A stretch of DNA of 64,000 nucleotides from Alopecurus myosuroides (taxonomy: Eukaryota; Streptophyta; Magnoliopsida; Poales; Poaceae): the NCBI GenBank assembly GCA_028641055.1, contig CM054060.1, positions 209,336,445 through 209,400,444 of the forward strand, written 5' to 3'. The notes below the pieces were generated by a model, which was not told the DNA's origin, made no database searches, and was given only the letters and a program-made list of their open reading frames with translations. The translations under genes were made by a program, and so were the position numbers. This document shows positions 23,001-34,475 of the stretch, piece after piece; position 1 is the stretch's first letter; each line of letters opens with the position of its first letter.

Positions 23001-24377
23001 CTGTTCGTGTGGTTGTGATGGGATACAGGACTGACAGAGGATATTGTTCGACTGCGTTAACTGAATTTTGCCAGCGATGCTCTCGGTTCCTGACGGAAAC
23101 GAGCAGTGATCGACGACGGGAACCAACACGGTGAACACGACCGGCGGCGATCTGCGTGGGTGGTGCGTGCGCGGGGTTGGGCAGGGCTGCGAGCGCCTGA
23201 TGCGAGGGAAAAACAGAGGAGCGGAGGGCCTTACCAGCGCAGCCGTCGAAGCAGCAGGTGTCGACGAGGGATGACAGCGACCTGCTGCAGCGGCGGGACC
23301 TTCCGGCGACGGCGCGCCCCCCACGGCGGCTCCCGGCAACCGGCGAGGACACGGGGAGATCCAGGAGGACGACACGGTTCCATTCCCGGGACCCGTTGCT
23401 CCTCGAGGGGGGTGTGGCGACCGGAGCTAGAGGAAGGCGGTGGTGTTATGTGCGGTTGCAGATATTCAGAGGAAGAAGAACTAGCAGAGAGGAGAATGGA
23501 AGATGGCGGCGATGGGAAGGAGGGGGGCTCTAGGGTTAGGGGCAGAGGGGGAGGTGTGGTGCTTTAAGGGGGAAGAGGCCTTGTACGGCATGGCATCCAG
23601 CAGGGGGAGAGAGGATCGGATGGCTCTGATGGTGATCGTACAGAGATGACGTAGGGGTGGAGGAAGAAGACAGAAAAGATAGGGGGTATGGGCCAGAAGG
23701 TTTGGTGGGCTGGGGAGAAAATGAGAGGATGGGGTTGGGCTGGTTCCCTCTCCTCTCTTTGCTCTTATTTTTTCTTATTAGTTGATTTTTTTTGTAAAGG
23801 AATGAAAGAGGGAAAAGGAATAGAATTTGGGGGGGGGGGGTATTAGGGTTTCTTTTTATGTTATAAATAAATGTTGTTAATTTGCAAAACAGCACATAAA
23901 AGTGATGTTAACATTAACTTCAAAATTAATTTGATTTCTAATTTGTTAGTTGATTGCCAAATAAGGTTTGATTTTGAATTTTTTGGAAATAACAAATTTT
24001 ACTTAATAAAGCAAGCAATTATGAAAATATTGTTTAATTTATTTGTTTGCAAGAAATTAATGTTTAAACCACAATTTGAAACATGCCCATTAAGAAGGAA
24101 AAATGATGTGAAATTTAATTGCCATTAGGAGGTTTGATAAAAGGAAAGATTTTATTAACAAGCAATTGGATTAAAACAAATTCAACCAGTGAAAAACAAT
24201 TGAGTGGTTTAGTTTAAAATTTTAAAATTTGGGAATTTTGAGCAAGGGGTGAAAGTTTAAATTGTTTTGAATTTTGATTTGTTTTGAAAAACAGAATGCA
24301 ATGCTCATGGGATGCATATGATGCAAGCAAAAAAGAAAACAAACACTCTCTAATAGGGTAACACCCCAGGTGTTACA
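20085..24377 (-). mobile_element. Solo long LTR (4293 bp), inverted relative of solo LTR 1
   Basis: On the minus strand it reads TGTAACACCTGGGG to GGGGCGTCACA, with perfect flanking duplication GAGGA (20080-20084 and 24378-24382). It has no internal domain and no paired LTR, so it is a solo LTR. Bases 20580-21620 are the near-identical inverted counterpart of 17020-18020. A GC-rich leader (about 23560-22800) has a strong donor-like CTG|GTAAGG at 23235/23234. An exon-like 53-bp segment at 21731-21679 has ATAG and GCAAGT borders. A 12-G run lies at 23829-23840. Confidence 0.85.
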
Positions 24378-24809
24378 GAGGACATAGAGGAAAAGAAAGG
24401 GAAGGCCAACATGAGTAGTAATGGGAAACCCGGCAACAGTGCTACGCCGGGTAATAATGGAGGTGGTAACGGAAATAACCATCATAAACGTCCGTACGAG
24501 GGAAACTCTGAGTTAATCGCCAATACCGAGGCCGGATTCCCATGGCCCAGGGTACATGGAAACTTCAACGGAGGAGGCAATTATCAAGGACCACCACGGC
24601 AGGCTAACCACATAGAAGCTTTCAGGATGCCTTGCCCGCGTCATAGTAGGAATGGCAAGCCGGCTAATCATTCGTTGGAGCAGTGCGTGGACTTACAGAG
24701 ATGGAAAAACGAGGAGATACAGAAGGCCCTGCGAGGCGTAGGCCGGGGAGGAGGACCGGGTCTGGGTGGAAACCCGGGCAACGGACCACCCCCCGCCAGC
24801 AACGCATGA
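24378..24809 (+). pseudogene. Gypsy gag C-terminus (nucleocapsid-like)
   Basis: The region is Gly/Asn-rich (GNNGGGNGNNHHKRPYEG) with a modified zinc-finger-like CPRHSRNGKPANHSLEQC segment near 24632-24690, as in Tat gags. A TGA ends it at 24807-24809, but the same frame continues into the protease region, so this may be a nonsense mutation. Confidence 0.8.
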
Positions 24810-27800
24810 GGCGGTAATCCGGGTAATAACCAGGGTGGTGCGGGTGGCTTTCAGGCTAATCCAAAGCAGTTAGGGCAATACCATGTCCACACCACTGGGA
24901 CCTCCAGAAGGGAGAGAAAGGTGCTCAAGAGAGCGGTAAACTCGGTTTCCTCGGGTGTCCCAAGATACCTGAGATGGTCAGATCAAGAAGTAACATGGAG
25001 CAGGAAAGATCACCCGGAAGCAATAGAACATCCGGGTGTGCTAGCTTTGGTGGTAGCCCCACAGGTCAATGGTTACGAACTAAAGAAAGTCTTGATGGAT
25101 GGTGGGAGTAGCATCAATATCCTATACTGGGAAACCTTTTTACGTATGGGGCTCAAGGAGTCTCAGTTGCAGAAAAGTTCCACAGTTCCATGGAATTGTA
25201 CCAGGACATTCGGCCTGCCCTGAGGGAAAGATTGCACTAGAGGTTGCTTTTGGAGAATCGAAGGATAACTACAGAGTAGAGTGGCTCACATTCGAGGTAG
25301 TGAAATTGCACAGTCCCTATCATGCGCTGTTCGGAAGGCCGTCTTACGCCAAATTCATGGCCAGGCCGTGTTATGTGTACCTACAGCTAAAAATACCGGG
25401 TCCTAAGCAAACTATCACCATACATGGGAACAGGGCAGTGGCAGTCGAGTGTGATTAGGGAGATGCGGCACTTGCAGAACAAGCTTGTGCGAAGGAAGAA
25501 CTCAGGTATTACTGGTCTCAGGTAGACCCGGAAGATCGAACAGCTTTGAAGAAGCCAAACACGGACGATGAGAGAGCCAAGTTTAAGGCAGCCCAAGACA
25601 CGAAGATGGTGGCTTTTATTGAGGGCGACTCTTCCAAACAGTTTGCTATTGGTTCTAACCTGCGCACTGAGGAGGAAGAGGCACTCATAAAGTTTATTCG
25701 CGAGAATCAAGACGTGTTCGCCTGGACGCCGAGTGACATGCCGGGTATCCCGACCGAGCTTGATGAACACAGCTTGCATGTTGATCCCAAGTCTCGGCCA
25801 GTGAAGCAAGGCCTAAGAAAAATGAATGAGGAAAGGAGAAAGGCTATAGGGGCAGAGATAGCTCGCTCCTAGCAGCCGGCTTTATCATGGAGGTCTTTCA
25901 CCCGGACTGGCTGGCAAACCCGGTTTTAGTGCTGAAAAAGAACAATGAATGGAGAATGTGCATAGATTATACAAGTCTCAACAAGCATTGCCCAAAGGAT
26001 CCATTTTCCCTTCCAAGGATAGATCAGATCATAGATGCAGTTGCAGGAAGTGACCTATTATGCTTCCTAGACGCTTATTCCGGGTATCACCAGATAAAGC
26101 TAAAAAAGGAAGATTGGGAGAAAACATCGTTCATAACCCCTTTTGGGGCCTTTTGCTATAAAACTATGACCTTTGGATTGAAAAATGCAGGTGCAACATA
26201 CCAACGGTGCATTCAGAAGTGCTTTGAGGATCAGATTGGACGCAACGTCCATGCTTATATCGATGATGTGGTGATCAAAACAAGGAAGGCAGAAACATTC
26301 ATTGATGACCTAAAAGAAACATTCAAGAACCTGAGGAGATACCAGATGAAGCTTAACCCGACCAAGTGCGTGTTTGGGGTTCCTACGGGGAAGTTACTCG
26401 GTTTCATCGTTTCTGAGGAGGGATTGAGGCTAACCCGAAAAAGATCAAAGCCATCCAGAGCCTGAAAAAGCCGGAAGAGCTGAAACATGTCCAGAAGCTT
26501 ACGGGATGCGTGGCCATGTTAAGCCGGTTTATATCCCCGCTCGGAGAAAAAGCGATACCCCTATACCGACTCTTGAAGAAAACGGACAAGTTCCTGTGGG
26601 ACCAAGAGGCGGACGAAGCATTCAAGGCCCTGAAAAACCAGTTATCTGAGGCGCCGGTTCTGGCTGCACCGGGTCCCAAGGAACCTATGTTACTATATGT
26701 TGCGGCTGGGCCCCGGGCAGTTAGCACAGTGGTTGTGGTTGAGCGCAAGGAGGATGGGAAGGATCACCCGGTGCAAAGGCCGGTTTACTATGTGAGCGAG
26801 GTCTTATCGGAGGCAAAACAGTGATACCCTCACTGGCAAAAGCTAGTTTTTGGGGTATTTATGGCCAGCCGGAAATTGAAGCCATACTTTCAGGAACACC
26901 CTATCACGTTGGTAAGCTCAATTCCAATGGCAGATATCATAATTCAGACGCAACAGGCAGGGTGGCCAAGTGGGCCATTGAGATGGGAGACTACCACATC
27001 AACTATGAGCCACGATCCGCGATCAAGTCTCAAGCTTTAGTCGATTTCGTCAATGATTGGACTCACACAAGCATGCCCATAATGATGCCAAGTTCAGAGT
27101 CTTGGGTGATGCACTTTGATGGTTCCAAGCAGTACGAGGGGTCAGGAGCTGGTGTGGTACTCACGTCGCCAAAAGGTGATAAGTTGAGTTACGTATTGCA
27201 AATCCACTTTGATTGCTCTAACAATGTGGCCGAGTACGAGGCCCTGCTACATGGACTACAAGTGGCAAAGGAGATGAACATTAAGCGTATAAGGTGCTAC
27301 GGAGACTCGGATCTCGTGGTACAGCAGGTCTCAGGAAGATGGGACAGAAAGGATGCAACCATGGCAGCATATCGCAGAGAGGTGGACAAGGTAGCCGGGT
27401 CTTTTTCTGGGTAGCAGGTGGATCACATTGATAGGCGAAAGAACGAGGCAGCAGATGCGCTGGCCAGACTCGGCTCACGCCGAGAGCCGGTTCCGCCTAA
27501 GGTCTTTCTGGACGAGTTATGGCGGCCCTCTGTCAGAACCGAATCTGAAGAAGAGCTGGCTCACCAAGACCCAGGTCTGGAGTTAGTAGCCGCAGTACGT
27601 GCTATCCCAGAATGGACAGAACCGTTCCTTGCGTTTCTACTACGGGGCGAGTTACCACAACAGGAAGTTTTAGGCCGACAAATATTGAGACGAGCAAAGG
27701 GTTATTCTATAATTAACGGAGAACTTTATAAGAGAAGCGCTGCAGGAGTCTTTCTGCGCTGTGTAGCCCCAGAGGAAGGCCGTCAAATATTGAAGGAGAT

Positions 27801-28892
27801 CCATGAAGGTGATTGCGGACATCATGCCTCCACGAGATCACTTGTGGCCAAGGCATATCGGCGCGGTTTCTTTTGGCTCACGTCAATAGCGGATGCAGAG
27901 CGCTTAGTAGCAAGATGTGATGGGTGCCAAAGGTATGCTCGGCAAACTCATGTGCCGGTTATGGAGTTGCGGACGATTCCCTTGACTTGGCCGTTTGCTG
28001 TTTGGGGTATGGATATGGTAGGTCCTTTCCACATGTCTCCATGAAAAAAGACCTATATTCTAGTGGCTATTGATAAGTTCACAAAATGGGTTGAGGTCAT
28101 GCCTATTACAAATTGTGAGGTGGCCACAGCTGTGAAATTTCTAAAGAAGATTATACATCGGTTTGGATACCCCCACAGCATAATCACAGACAATGGAACC
28201 AACATGTCCTTAGGAGAGATGGAGAACTTTTGTGGAAACAATGGTATCCGGCTTGATGTAGCCTCTGTGGCCCACCCGCAAGCCAATTGGCAGGTGGAAA
28301 GAGCAAACCAGGAGTTACTTCGAGGATTGAAACCATGACTACAAGTCCCGTGTCTTCGAGCTGTTGGAGCATGGGTGGAGGAGTTACTTTCTTTGGTTTG
28401 GGGAATTAACACTACGCCTAACAGATCTACTCAGATGACCCCGTTTTTTATGGTTTATGGTGCAGGGAAGTCCTTCCGAGTGATATTATCCATGATTCGC
28501 CCCGTGTGGCGGCTTACGTTGAGGTGGAAAACGAAAAGACCCGGCAAGACGATGTGGACATGTTAGAAGAGCACAGGGAGCAAGCTTTGGAGCGATCAGC
28601 TATTTATCAGCAAGACTTGAGGCGGTATCACAGTCGCCAGGTAAAAACACGGGTCTTCCAGGAAGGAGACCTGGCGTTGCGCTTAGTACAATCCAAGGAA
28701 GGAAAGCACAAGCTATCCCCCCCATGGGAGGGCCCGTTCATCATAAGCCGGAATTTTCACAATGGATCATATTACTTGATAGATGCAAGGGAAGAGTCGG
28801 ATACTGTCCATGACACCACCCATACCACTTCATCTATGCAAGAGCGAGAAAGACCATGGAACGTTGTTCAGCTACGTCCCTACTATACTTAG
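24810..28892 (+). pseudogene. Gypsy (Tat) pol: protease, RT, RNase H, integrase
   Basis: The protease core VLMDGGSSINILY (near 25095) has the DGGS form usual in Tat. RT spans about 25900-26450, with CIDYTSLNKHCPKDPFSLPR and the catalytic YIDDVV near 26262. The first RNase H/connection region follows. A second, archaeal-type RNase H at 27115-27330 (MHFDGSKQYEGSGAGVVL, CYGDSDLVVQQ) is diagnostic of Tat. Integrase has an HHCC finger (HEGDCGHHAS ... CDGCQRYAR, about 27805-27945) and a DDE core (WGMDMVGP near 28010, TDNGTN near 28190, VERAN near 28300). The G of the usual NGQVERAN is W. The ORF ends at 28892 (LRPYYT). Stops at 25221, 25456, 25870, 26822, 27412, 28042 and 28336 and at least four frameshifts inactivate it. 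Confidence 0.93.
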
Positions 28893-30132
28893 CATAGATT
28901 TGGTTTGCAAGTTGTATTGCACGATGTAACAGGCAGCAGGTTTCACACGCACTCTTTTCCTATCCAGGGTACCTAAGGGGCATGGAGGGTTTTTAATGAG
29001 GCGGCCTGCTGACCTAACCTTTTCATATCAATAAAGAGATGGTTAAATCATTATAGTTCTTACGTTTCCTGTATTTTTATTTCTTCTGCATGTTTTTTCT
29101 ATGTCTAATCATGACTTATATCAGGTAAGTATATTACATTTAGTTCGTTATAATTACCTAGTTATGAGGAATATAGCGTCAGGTTTACACTCCTTTTTTA
29201 AAAAAATTATCTGTAAAGCCTAGTATTGCATAGTATATACCTAGGTCTTGGGGGCTGATTGCTTGAATAGCACAGTTACAAACTCAGACCCGGCCGTGAT
29301 GCCATTAAGGTATGAGGGATGATTACTTGTAATAAGTACAGTCGCAATCTCATAACCTGGACAATAGAGCCAAACTTTTCTTGGCCTTTCTTGTTTAAGC
29401 TCGATGTGACTCGCAACAAAGTGGCATGTTTGCTAGCCTATAAATTCAATCAGTCATGATGCCCATGGGGACTTGACTGATCCTGTTTTCATAGAGCTAT
29501 AGCAACATTGAGTATCCACGCGAAAGCCGGCTTACAACAAAGAGGGTCAAAAGGGTCATCCAAACCATAAGTTATGCAGAATAAAGGCAATAGCCGGAAA
29601 TTCATAATATATTAAGCATAAACTTCAAAGTATATAAAGGATAGTGGTATGGTTGAGGACTTGGAGAAAACAAAAGGTTTTCTCAGACCCACCAACTCCC
29701 AGACCCCAAAGCCGGGTCTCAGGGACTTGGGGACGAGAAAACGAAAATATTTCTGAGCCTAGGATCCCAAGACCCAAAGTCCGGGTCTCGGGGTCTTGGG
29801 GACTTAGGAAGTAAAGTTTCCCAAGCCAGAAAACCCTTAACCCAAAGTCCGGGTCTTGGGGACTTAGAAGAAAATCTTCACGATCCCGCAATCCAGACCC
29901 GGTACCTATTGCAAAGAAACATATACCGAAAGCAAAAATATGCATAAGTAAGATCGAAAAGTGCATACCAAATGGATGACCAGAAGGGCCATCAAAGCCA
30001 TAGAAGTTTAAACGTATTACAAACCAAAGTAGTATCAAAAGTGCACAAGCGCACTATCAAATAAACAAGTGTAGCAGGCATATTACAAATGCCCATTGGC
30101 CGAATGAGTGTTTGTTCATAAAGACGAGAAAA
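28893..30132 (+). other. Gypsy spacer between pol and antisense gene
   Basis: No coding sequence is seen. Motifs such as CTTGGGGGCTGATTGCTTGAATAG recur in varied form near 29250 and 29310. The distal part holds the short tandem repeat described separately. This spacer is normal for Tat elements. Confidence 0.7.
29700..29890 (+). repeat. ~67-bp tandem repeat in the gypsy spacer
   Basis: Three degenerate units share an AAAG-CCGGGTCT-GGGACTTGGGGAC core, starting near 29708, 29777 and 29843, with a partial fourth ending near 29900. It is GC-rich in an AT-rich context. Confidence 0.7.
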
Positions 30133-33100
30133 TCACTCGGCGTCCATAGCCGAGTCATCAAGGGTGGTCTTGGCAGCCGGGTCCTCGGTGTTCTCCTCTG
30201 CAGCTTTTTCTGCCTCCGTATCCGGGTCAACAGCGGAATCAGCACGAGCTGGAGGAGGGACAACTGGAGTCGATGACGTTGGCACAGAGCTGGCCCCGGT
30301 TTTCTTCTTGGCAACCTCCTCCTTGTACCGAGTCAATATGTCAAAGGGAGCAGGGAAATCAGAGCGCACCGGCTTATCTTCAGCGTCATATGGAGGTGTG
30401 AGCTTGTTTTCGTCAAGCTTCTCGGCAATCAGGCTGGCCGAGTGACGAATCTGAGTATTGATGACTTTGAGGTCCTTTGCTGAGAACCTCGAACCATCAG
30501 TGTTAAACTCAGGAAATCCATTCACAAGCGTGGCCGGCTCAATCTTTGGATAGTAGGCTTTGGCTAACGCAAGACCGCGTATCACTCCAACCCGGCACGC
30601 CGAGCGTTTCCAGATATCAATCCACACAGGGATTGTCGAGTAGGGATTGCAATAAGTGCCAGTCCACTTCACAGCCTCGAGGGTCCACTTTTTCCCCGCT
30701 GAGAATTGTCGGATGACGTTCTTGAGTATCTTCAATTTCTTGAGATCATCATGTTGAACAACTTCACCCGGACCTGCAGTTCAAAATGAAAAGCAAGGTG
30801 GTGAGACTCGGATTAAAAAGACCCTAAAAATGAAAAATCTGAGTGATAATTAGGACTATAGATGTGCTTTACCAACGATGGACTTATAAGTATCGGCAAT
30901 AAAGGTGGAGAGCTTGTTCAAATACTCCTCAGCGTGATGGAGTTTCTTCTTGTACTTTTTGCACTGCTTGGAAAGCTCTTTCACCTCGGCTTCCAGGTCT
31001 TCACGAAGTTTGGTCTCAGCCTTCAGGAGTTTGTTGGTTTTTGCCAACATCTTGTCCGTCCGGGGTACATAAGCCTGAAAAAAGACAAGGAAATGTCAGT
31101 CGGCAATAGGATAAAGTTGCACGAGAAAGGTTATATAGCTGCAGAAGTACCGAATAAACTGTTGACAGTTCACCCAGAACTTGGGGACTAGGATGAGTAC
31201 GTAAGTAATATTAGTTAAACTAACCTGGTGCTCAGCCGCCAGAGACTCGATAATCTCCGTTTCAGTGGCTTTCAGAGAGTGGTACTCCTTTAACATCTTT
31301 TCAAATTCAAGGCCGCTTAGAGCCGTCCTGGAAGAACTGGGGTTCTGGTTACCCGGTGGTGGGGTCGCCTCCTGTTTGAGCGGGTCGACTCTGGTAGCCT
31401 GGGTATTGGGAGCAGGAGCCTCCCTCTGCGTCCCAACATACTCAATGTCGGGGTCAGCCGACTGATGCATGGGCGGAGGAGACTCGGACCTGGGAATGGC
31501 CGTGTCTTCCGGCTCTTGCTCTTCCACGAATGGGGGCTTAACGACGCTCTCCGGATCTTCCATCGCCGGGTTATCAACAGGGGTTTCCTCTTGGTCACTA
31601 AGTGTGACCTTGGCTCTGAAGAAACAAAAGCGAAAAGTTAGTAAGAAGTAGAGGGAAAATGCGGAAATTAAAAGATATTGGCGAATAAGGCATGCGAATT
31701 ACCCGGTATTTACGACAAAGTCGCTTGGAAGATCATTGCTAGACCCGGAGGACACTGATAAAGAATCGGAAAGTGAGACCCGGAGCTGTCCGGCTAACGG
31801 ATGATTTGGAGATGGATATTTTTCGAGGAATGTGGGCAGAGTGGGTTGAAGGAGTACCGGACCGGCGAGCAGGCGACATAGGGATCCCGGGGTTGAGGGG
31901 ATCGTCACCCGGAGAAGTCCGGGTTGCCTGTCGCTTGGCTGGATTTGTGTCCTTCAGAGATGATGTAGTGGTTAGATACCTGTTAAGTTTGCACATATTG
32001 GCGTAGGAGTACGGCTCTGAGGTCATGGAAGAGTACGACACCTTGAAAGTGACTCCCCTGGGTTTCCTCTTCTGGCCAACCTCGATCTCCGGCTCTGCCT
32101 CGCTCTCCTCCGATTGAGAGTCGTCCTTATCAGCCAGTGCTGGTGATGGTGGTGCATTGTCGGAAGGAGGAGAATTTTTGTCTAATAGTTCAACAAAGTA
32201 TCTATTAAGTAGAGACTCGGAATTACCTTCCTCGCTATCACTTGGTTCTTCTTCTTCTTCCCAGTTTTCGGAAGGAGGCGGGGTAACAATCTTCCAGAAC
32301 GCGTCGTTTTCCTGGGTAAAAAGCAGCCAAGTTAAAAGTTAGTAAGAGTGTATTTTAAGTAATAGTCGGATAAAAGGTGTTGTCCGGTTCTTACTGGAGG
32401 AGCCGGGTTTGCACGAGTGAAGGGGCCGAGTCCGGAGACGCTCTTGATAACGTCAACTTTCTCGGCCAGGAAGTTCTTCATAGTCCGGTTGATATTTGCT
32501 GCCGGGTATGACTTCTCCGAGTATCGGAGAGAGTCGGTTAGGTGACCGGAATATTCGCAGATAAGCTTGGGCCGGATGGTGTTTTGGCTGAATCCTACAG
32601 CTAACCCAGGTTTTAACTAAGTTTAGCCCGCAGAGGCCACGGGCTGCTAGGACGGCCAGTTTGTGGAGGAGAGGTTGGATAGCCTGTCTATCGGCTTCCA
32701 GTGCAAAAGAGCTAAGGTTATCGGAAAGGGCGAGAGTCTCAACAGAGAAACCTGGCAAAGGCTTCTGGCCGGGTATGGAGGTGTCTTGGCAGTAGAAAAA
32801 GGTCTTCTGCCAGTGCTTCACATGACTGTGAAGGCTGAGAGTCGGCATCAGAGAATTTTTGCATCTCTGAATGGATACCCCCCCCCCAACAGACGAGGAG
32901 GGGGCCGTCCGTGCTCTCCCGGCAGGGCTTGCATTGAAATAACTCCAAAAATAGGGTAAGATTGGGGGGTATGCAAAGATAGGCTTCATAAAGAACGATG
33001 AAGTGGCAAATATTTAAAATCGAGTTTGGACCTATGTCAAAAATTCGGAATTTGTAGTGGTCCAGAAGTTCGCGGAAAAAAGGGTGACCCGGGGGGCGGA

Positions 33101-33344
33101 AACCCCGGATCACATGCTCGAGGAAAATAACTACTTCACCTGGACCGGGTGAAGGAAAAGTTTCTTCCCCTGGCGCCCTCCACGAGATTTCTGACTCTGC
33201 GGGCAGAACCCCAGACTCGGCTAGCTCCTCGAGTTTCGCGTTGGTAACAGTCGATTTCGCCCAGTTGGCGGAAATCGACTAACCCGGCTTTTGCTTCAAA
33301 GCCGGGTTTTTTCCCTTGAGCTTGGCGCTAGCCTTGGGAGCCAT
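30133..33344 (-). pseudogene. Antisense, intron-containing gene of the Tat element (gypsy-type transposon domain)
   Basis: Tat elements often carry an antisense ORF near the 3' LTR. Here it reads from ATG at 33344 (MAPKASAKLKGKNP) to TGA at 30133. Five exons can be drawn with canonical borders: about 33344-32395, 32311-31703, 31617-31227, 31073-30872 (a coiled coil, KLREDLEAEVKELSKQCKKY) and 30778-30133. Exon 1 holds a PF04195-like block (GEVVIFLEHVIRGFRPPG near 33130, DIGPNSILNICHFIVLYEAY near 33030). Exon 1 also has an in-frame TAG near 33279 and a frameshift near a 10-C run at 32878-32887. Its probable promoter (51541-51552) is now 18 kb away beyond the inserted level-3 element. Protein role is unknown. 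Confidence 0.78.
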
Positions 33345-33563
33345 CGAAATGGACCTAAATGAAATTGAAGGCGAATGAGTAGGGATCTAAAGTTTGGAAA
33401 AACGCATCTAATCATGGAGCAACGGAAGAGAGATGTAGGCAAGATGCGCAATGAACAAATTAATCTGAGATTGAAAAAAGCAAAAACCTAGATCTAAAGT
33501 TAATGGAGCTTACCGGGGCGGTGGCGGAGCAAGGCTTAGCGCGCGGTGGCGGTGGCCCGTTGA
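33345..33563 (-). other. 5' leader of the antisense gene, proximal part
   Basis: This is non-coding sequence between the antisense ATG and the insertion point of the non-autonomous element. The distal leader and TATA continue at 51277-51552. Confidence 0.6.
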
Positions 33564-34456
33564 TGTAACATCCGTGATTTTTGGAAAGTGCAAAAATCAC
33601 AAAAAATTGAATTTTTTTGTTTTCTATTAAAGCAATCCACCAAAAACAAATAAAACCCAGACACAAAGGAAATAATATTGTTATTCCAATGTTATAGAAA
33701 TTAAAAATCCATTAACGCCTCTATTTTTCATAATCCAAAAACCTCCTTCAACTAAGTCTTCATAATTCAAAGTGATAGTTTCTCGTTAGAAAACTCCATT
33801 ATATAAAATGTTTCCAACTCAAATATTACTTTGAAAATAGTATATGGAAACAAAAATCAAAAGATTTATAACCCTTAATAAAGTTCTAAGCCTAAAAAAA
33901 TAATTGGTGAGAATAAAATATTTTAATAATAACTTTTAGTTGTTATTCCAAGTTTTAAACATAAAGTTGTGAAAATAAAATGCGTTGCTTTGAAAATAAG
34001 ATCAAAGAGGACATTCAAAACAATTTTATGACTTGTGGTTTTATTCTAAATTTTGAATCCACTTTAATAATTATTAGTTTTCTATTTAAAAAAATGGCCT
34101 TAAGTTGCTATTAATAAATCACTTATATCTTAAAAATATAAAATAGGAAAATAAGTTGTAATGATTTTCAAAAATAATATTTCACTTATAGAATGTCACT
34201 GAAATTTTATTTGACTAAGTTTTACATTTTATTAATTTATATTTTGGAAATAAGCTTAATTCACTATTAGGGATTTATTCAATTTTCAAAATTCAAAATT
34301 TGAAATGTGTTGAAAAGTTAATAAAAATGTTTTTGGCTGAAAGTTATTGGAATTACAAGATTTTAGAAATTTATTTAGTATTATTTGGATATTTAAAACA
34401 GAAGATATAAAATAAATGAGAAAACAGAAAATTAAAAAGAAAAGAAAAATCACTGA

Positions 34457-34475
34457 TGACGTCATCATGGCGTCA
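34457..34475 (+). promoter_or_regulatory. as-1-like double TGACG element in LTR
   Basis: TGACGTCA and a reversed TGACG (CGTCA at 34471-34475) lie with 11-bp spacing just before the GC-rich leader, and again at 47410-47428 in the 3' LTR. Paired TGACG motifs are known binding sites of TGA-type bZIP factors. Function here is inferred. Confidence 0.5.

Noticed and set aside
22774..23567. Long overlapping ORFs on both strands in the second solo LTR
   Set aside because: They arise from GC-rich leader sequence lacking stops by composition; no conserved motif.
29893..29935. Possible tRNA or small RNA in the gypsy spacer
   Set aside because: No cloverleaf or conserved arms; the sequence belongs to the degenerate tandem repeat.
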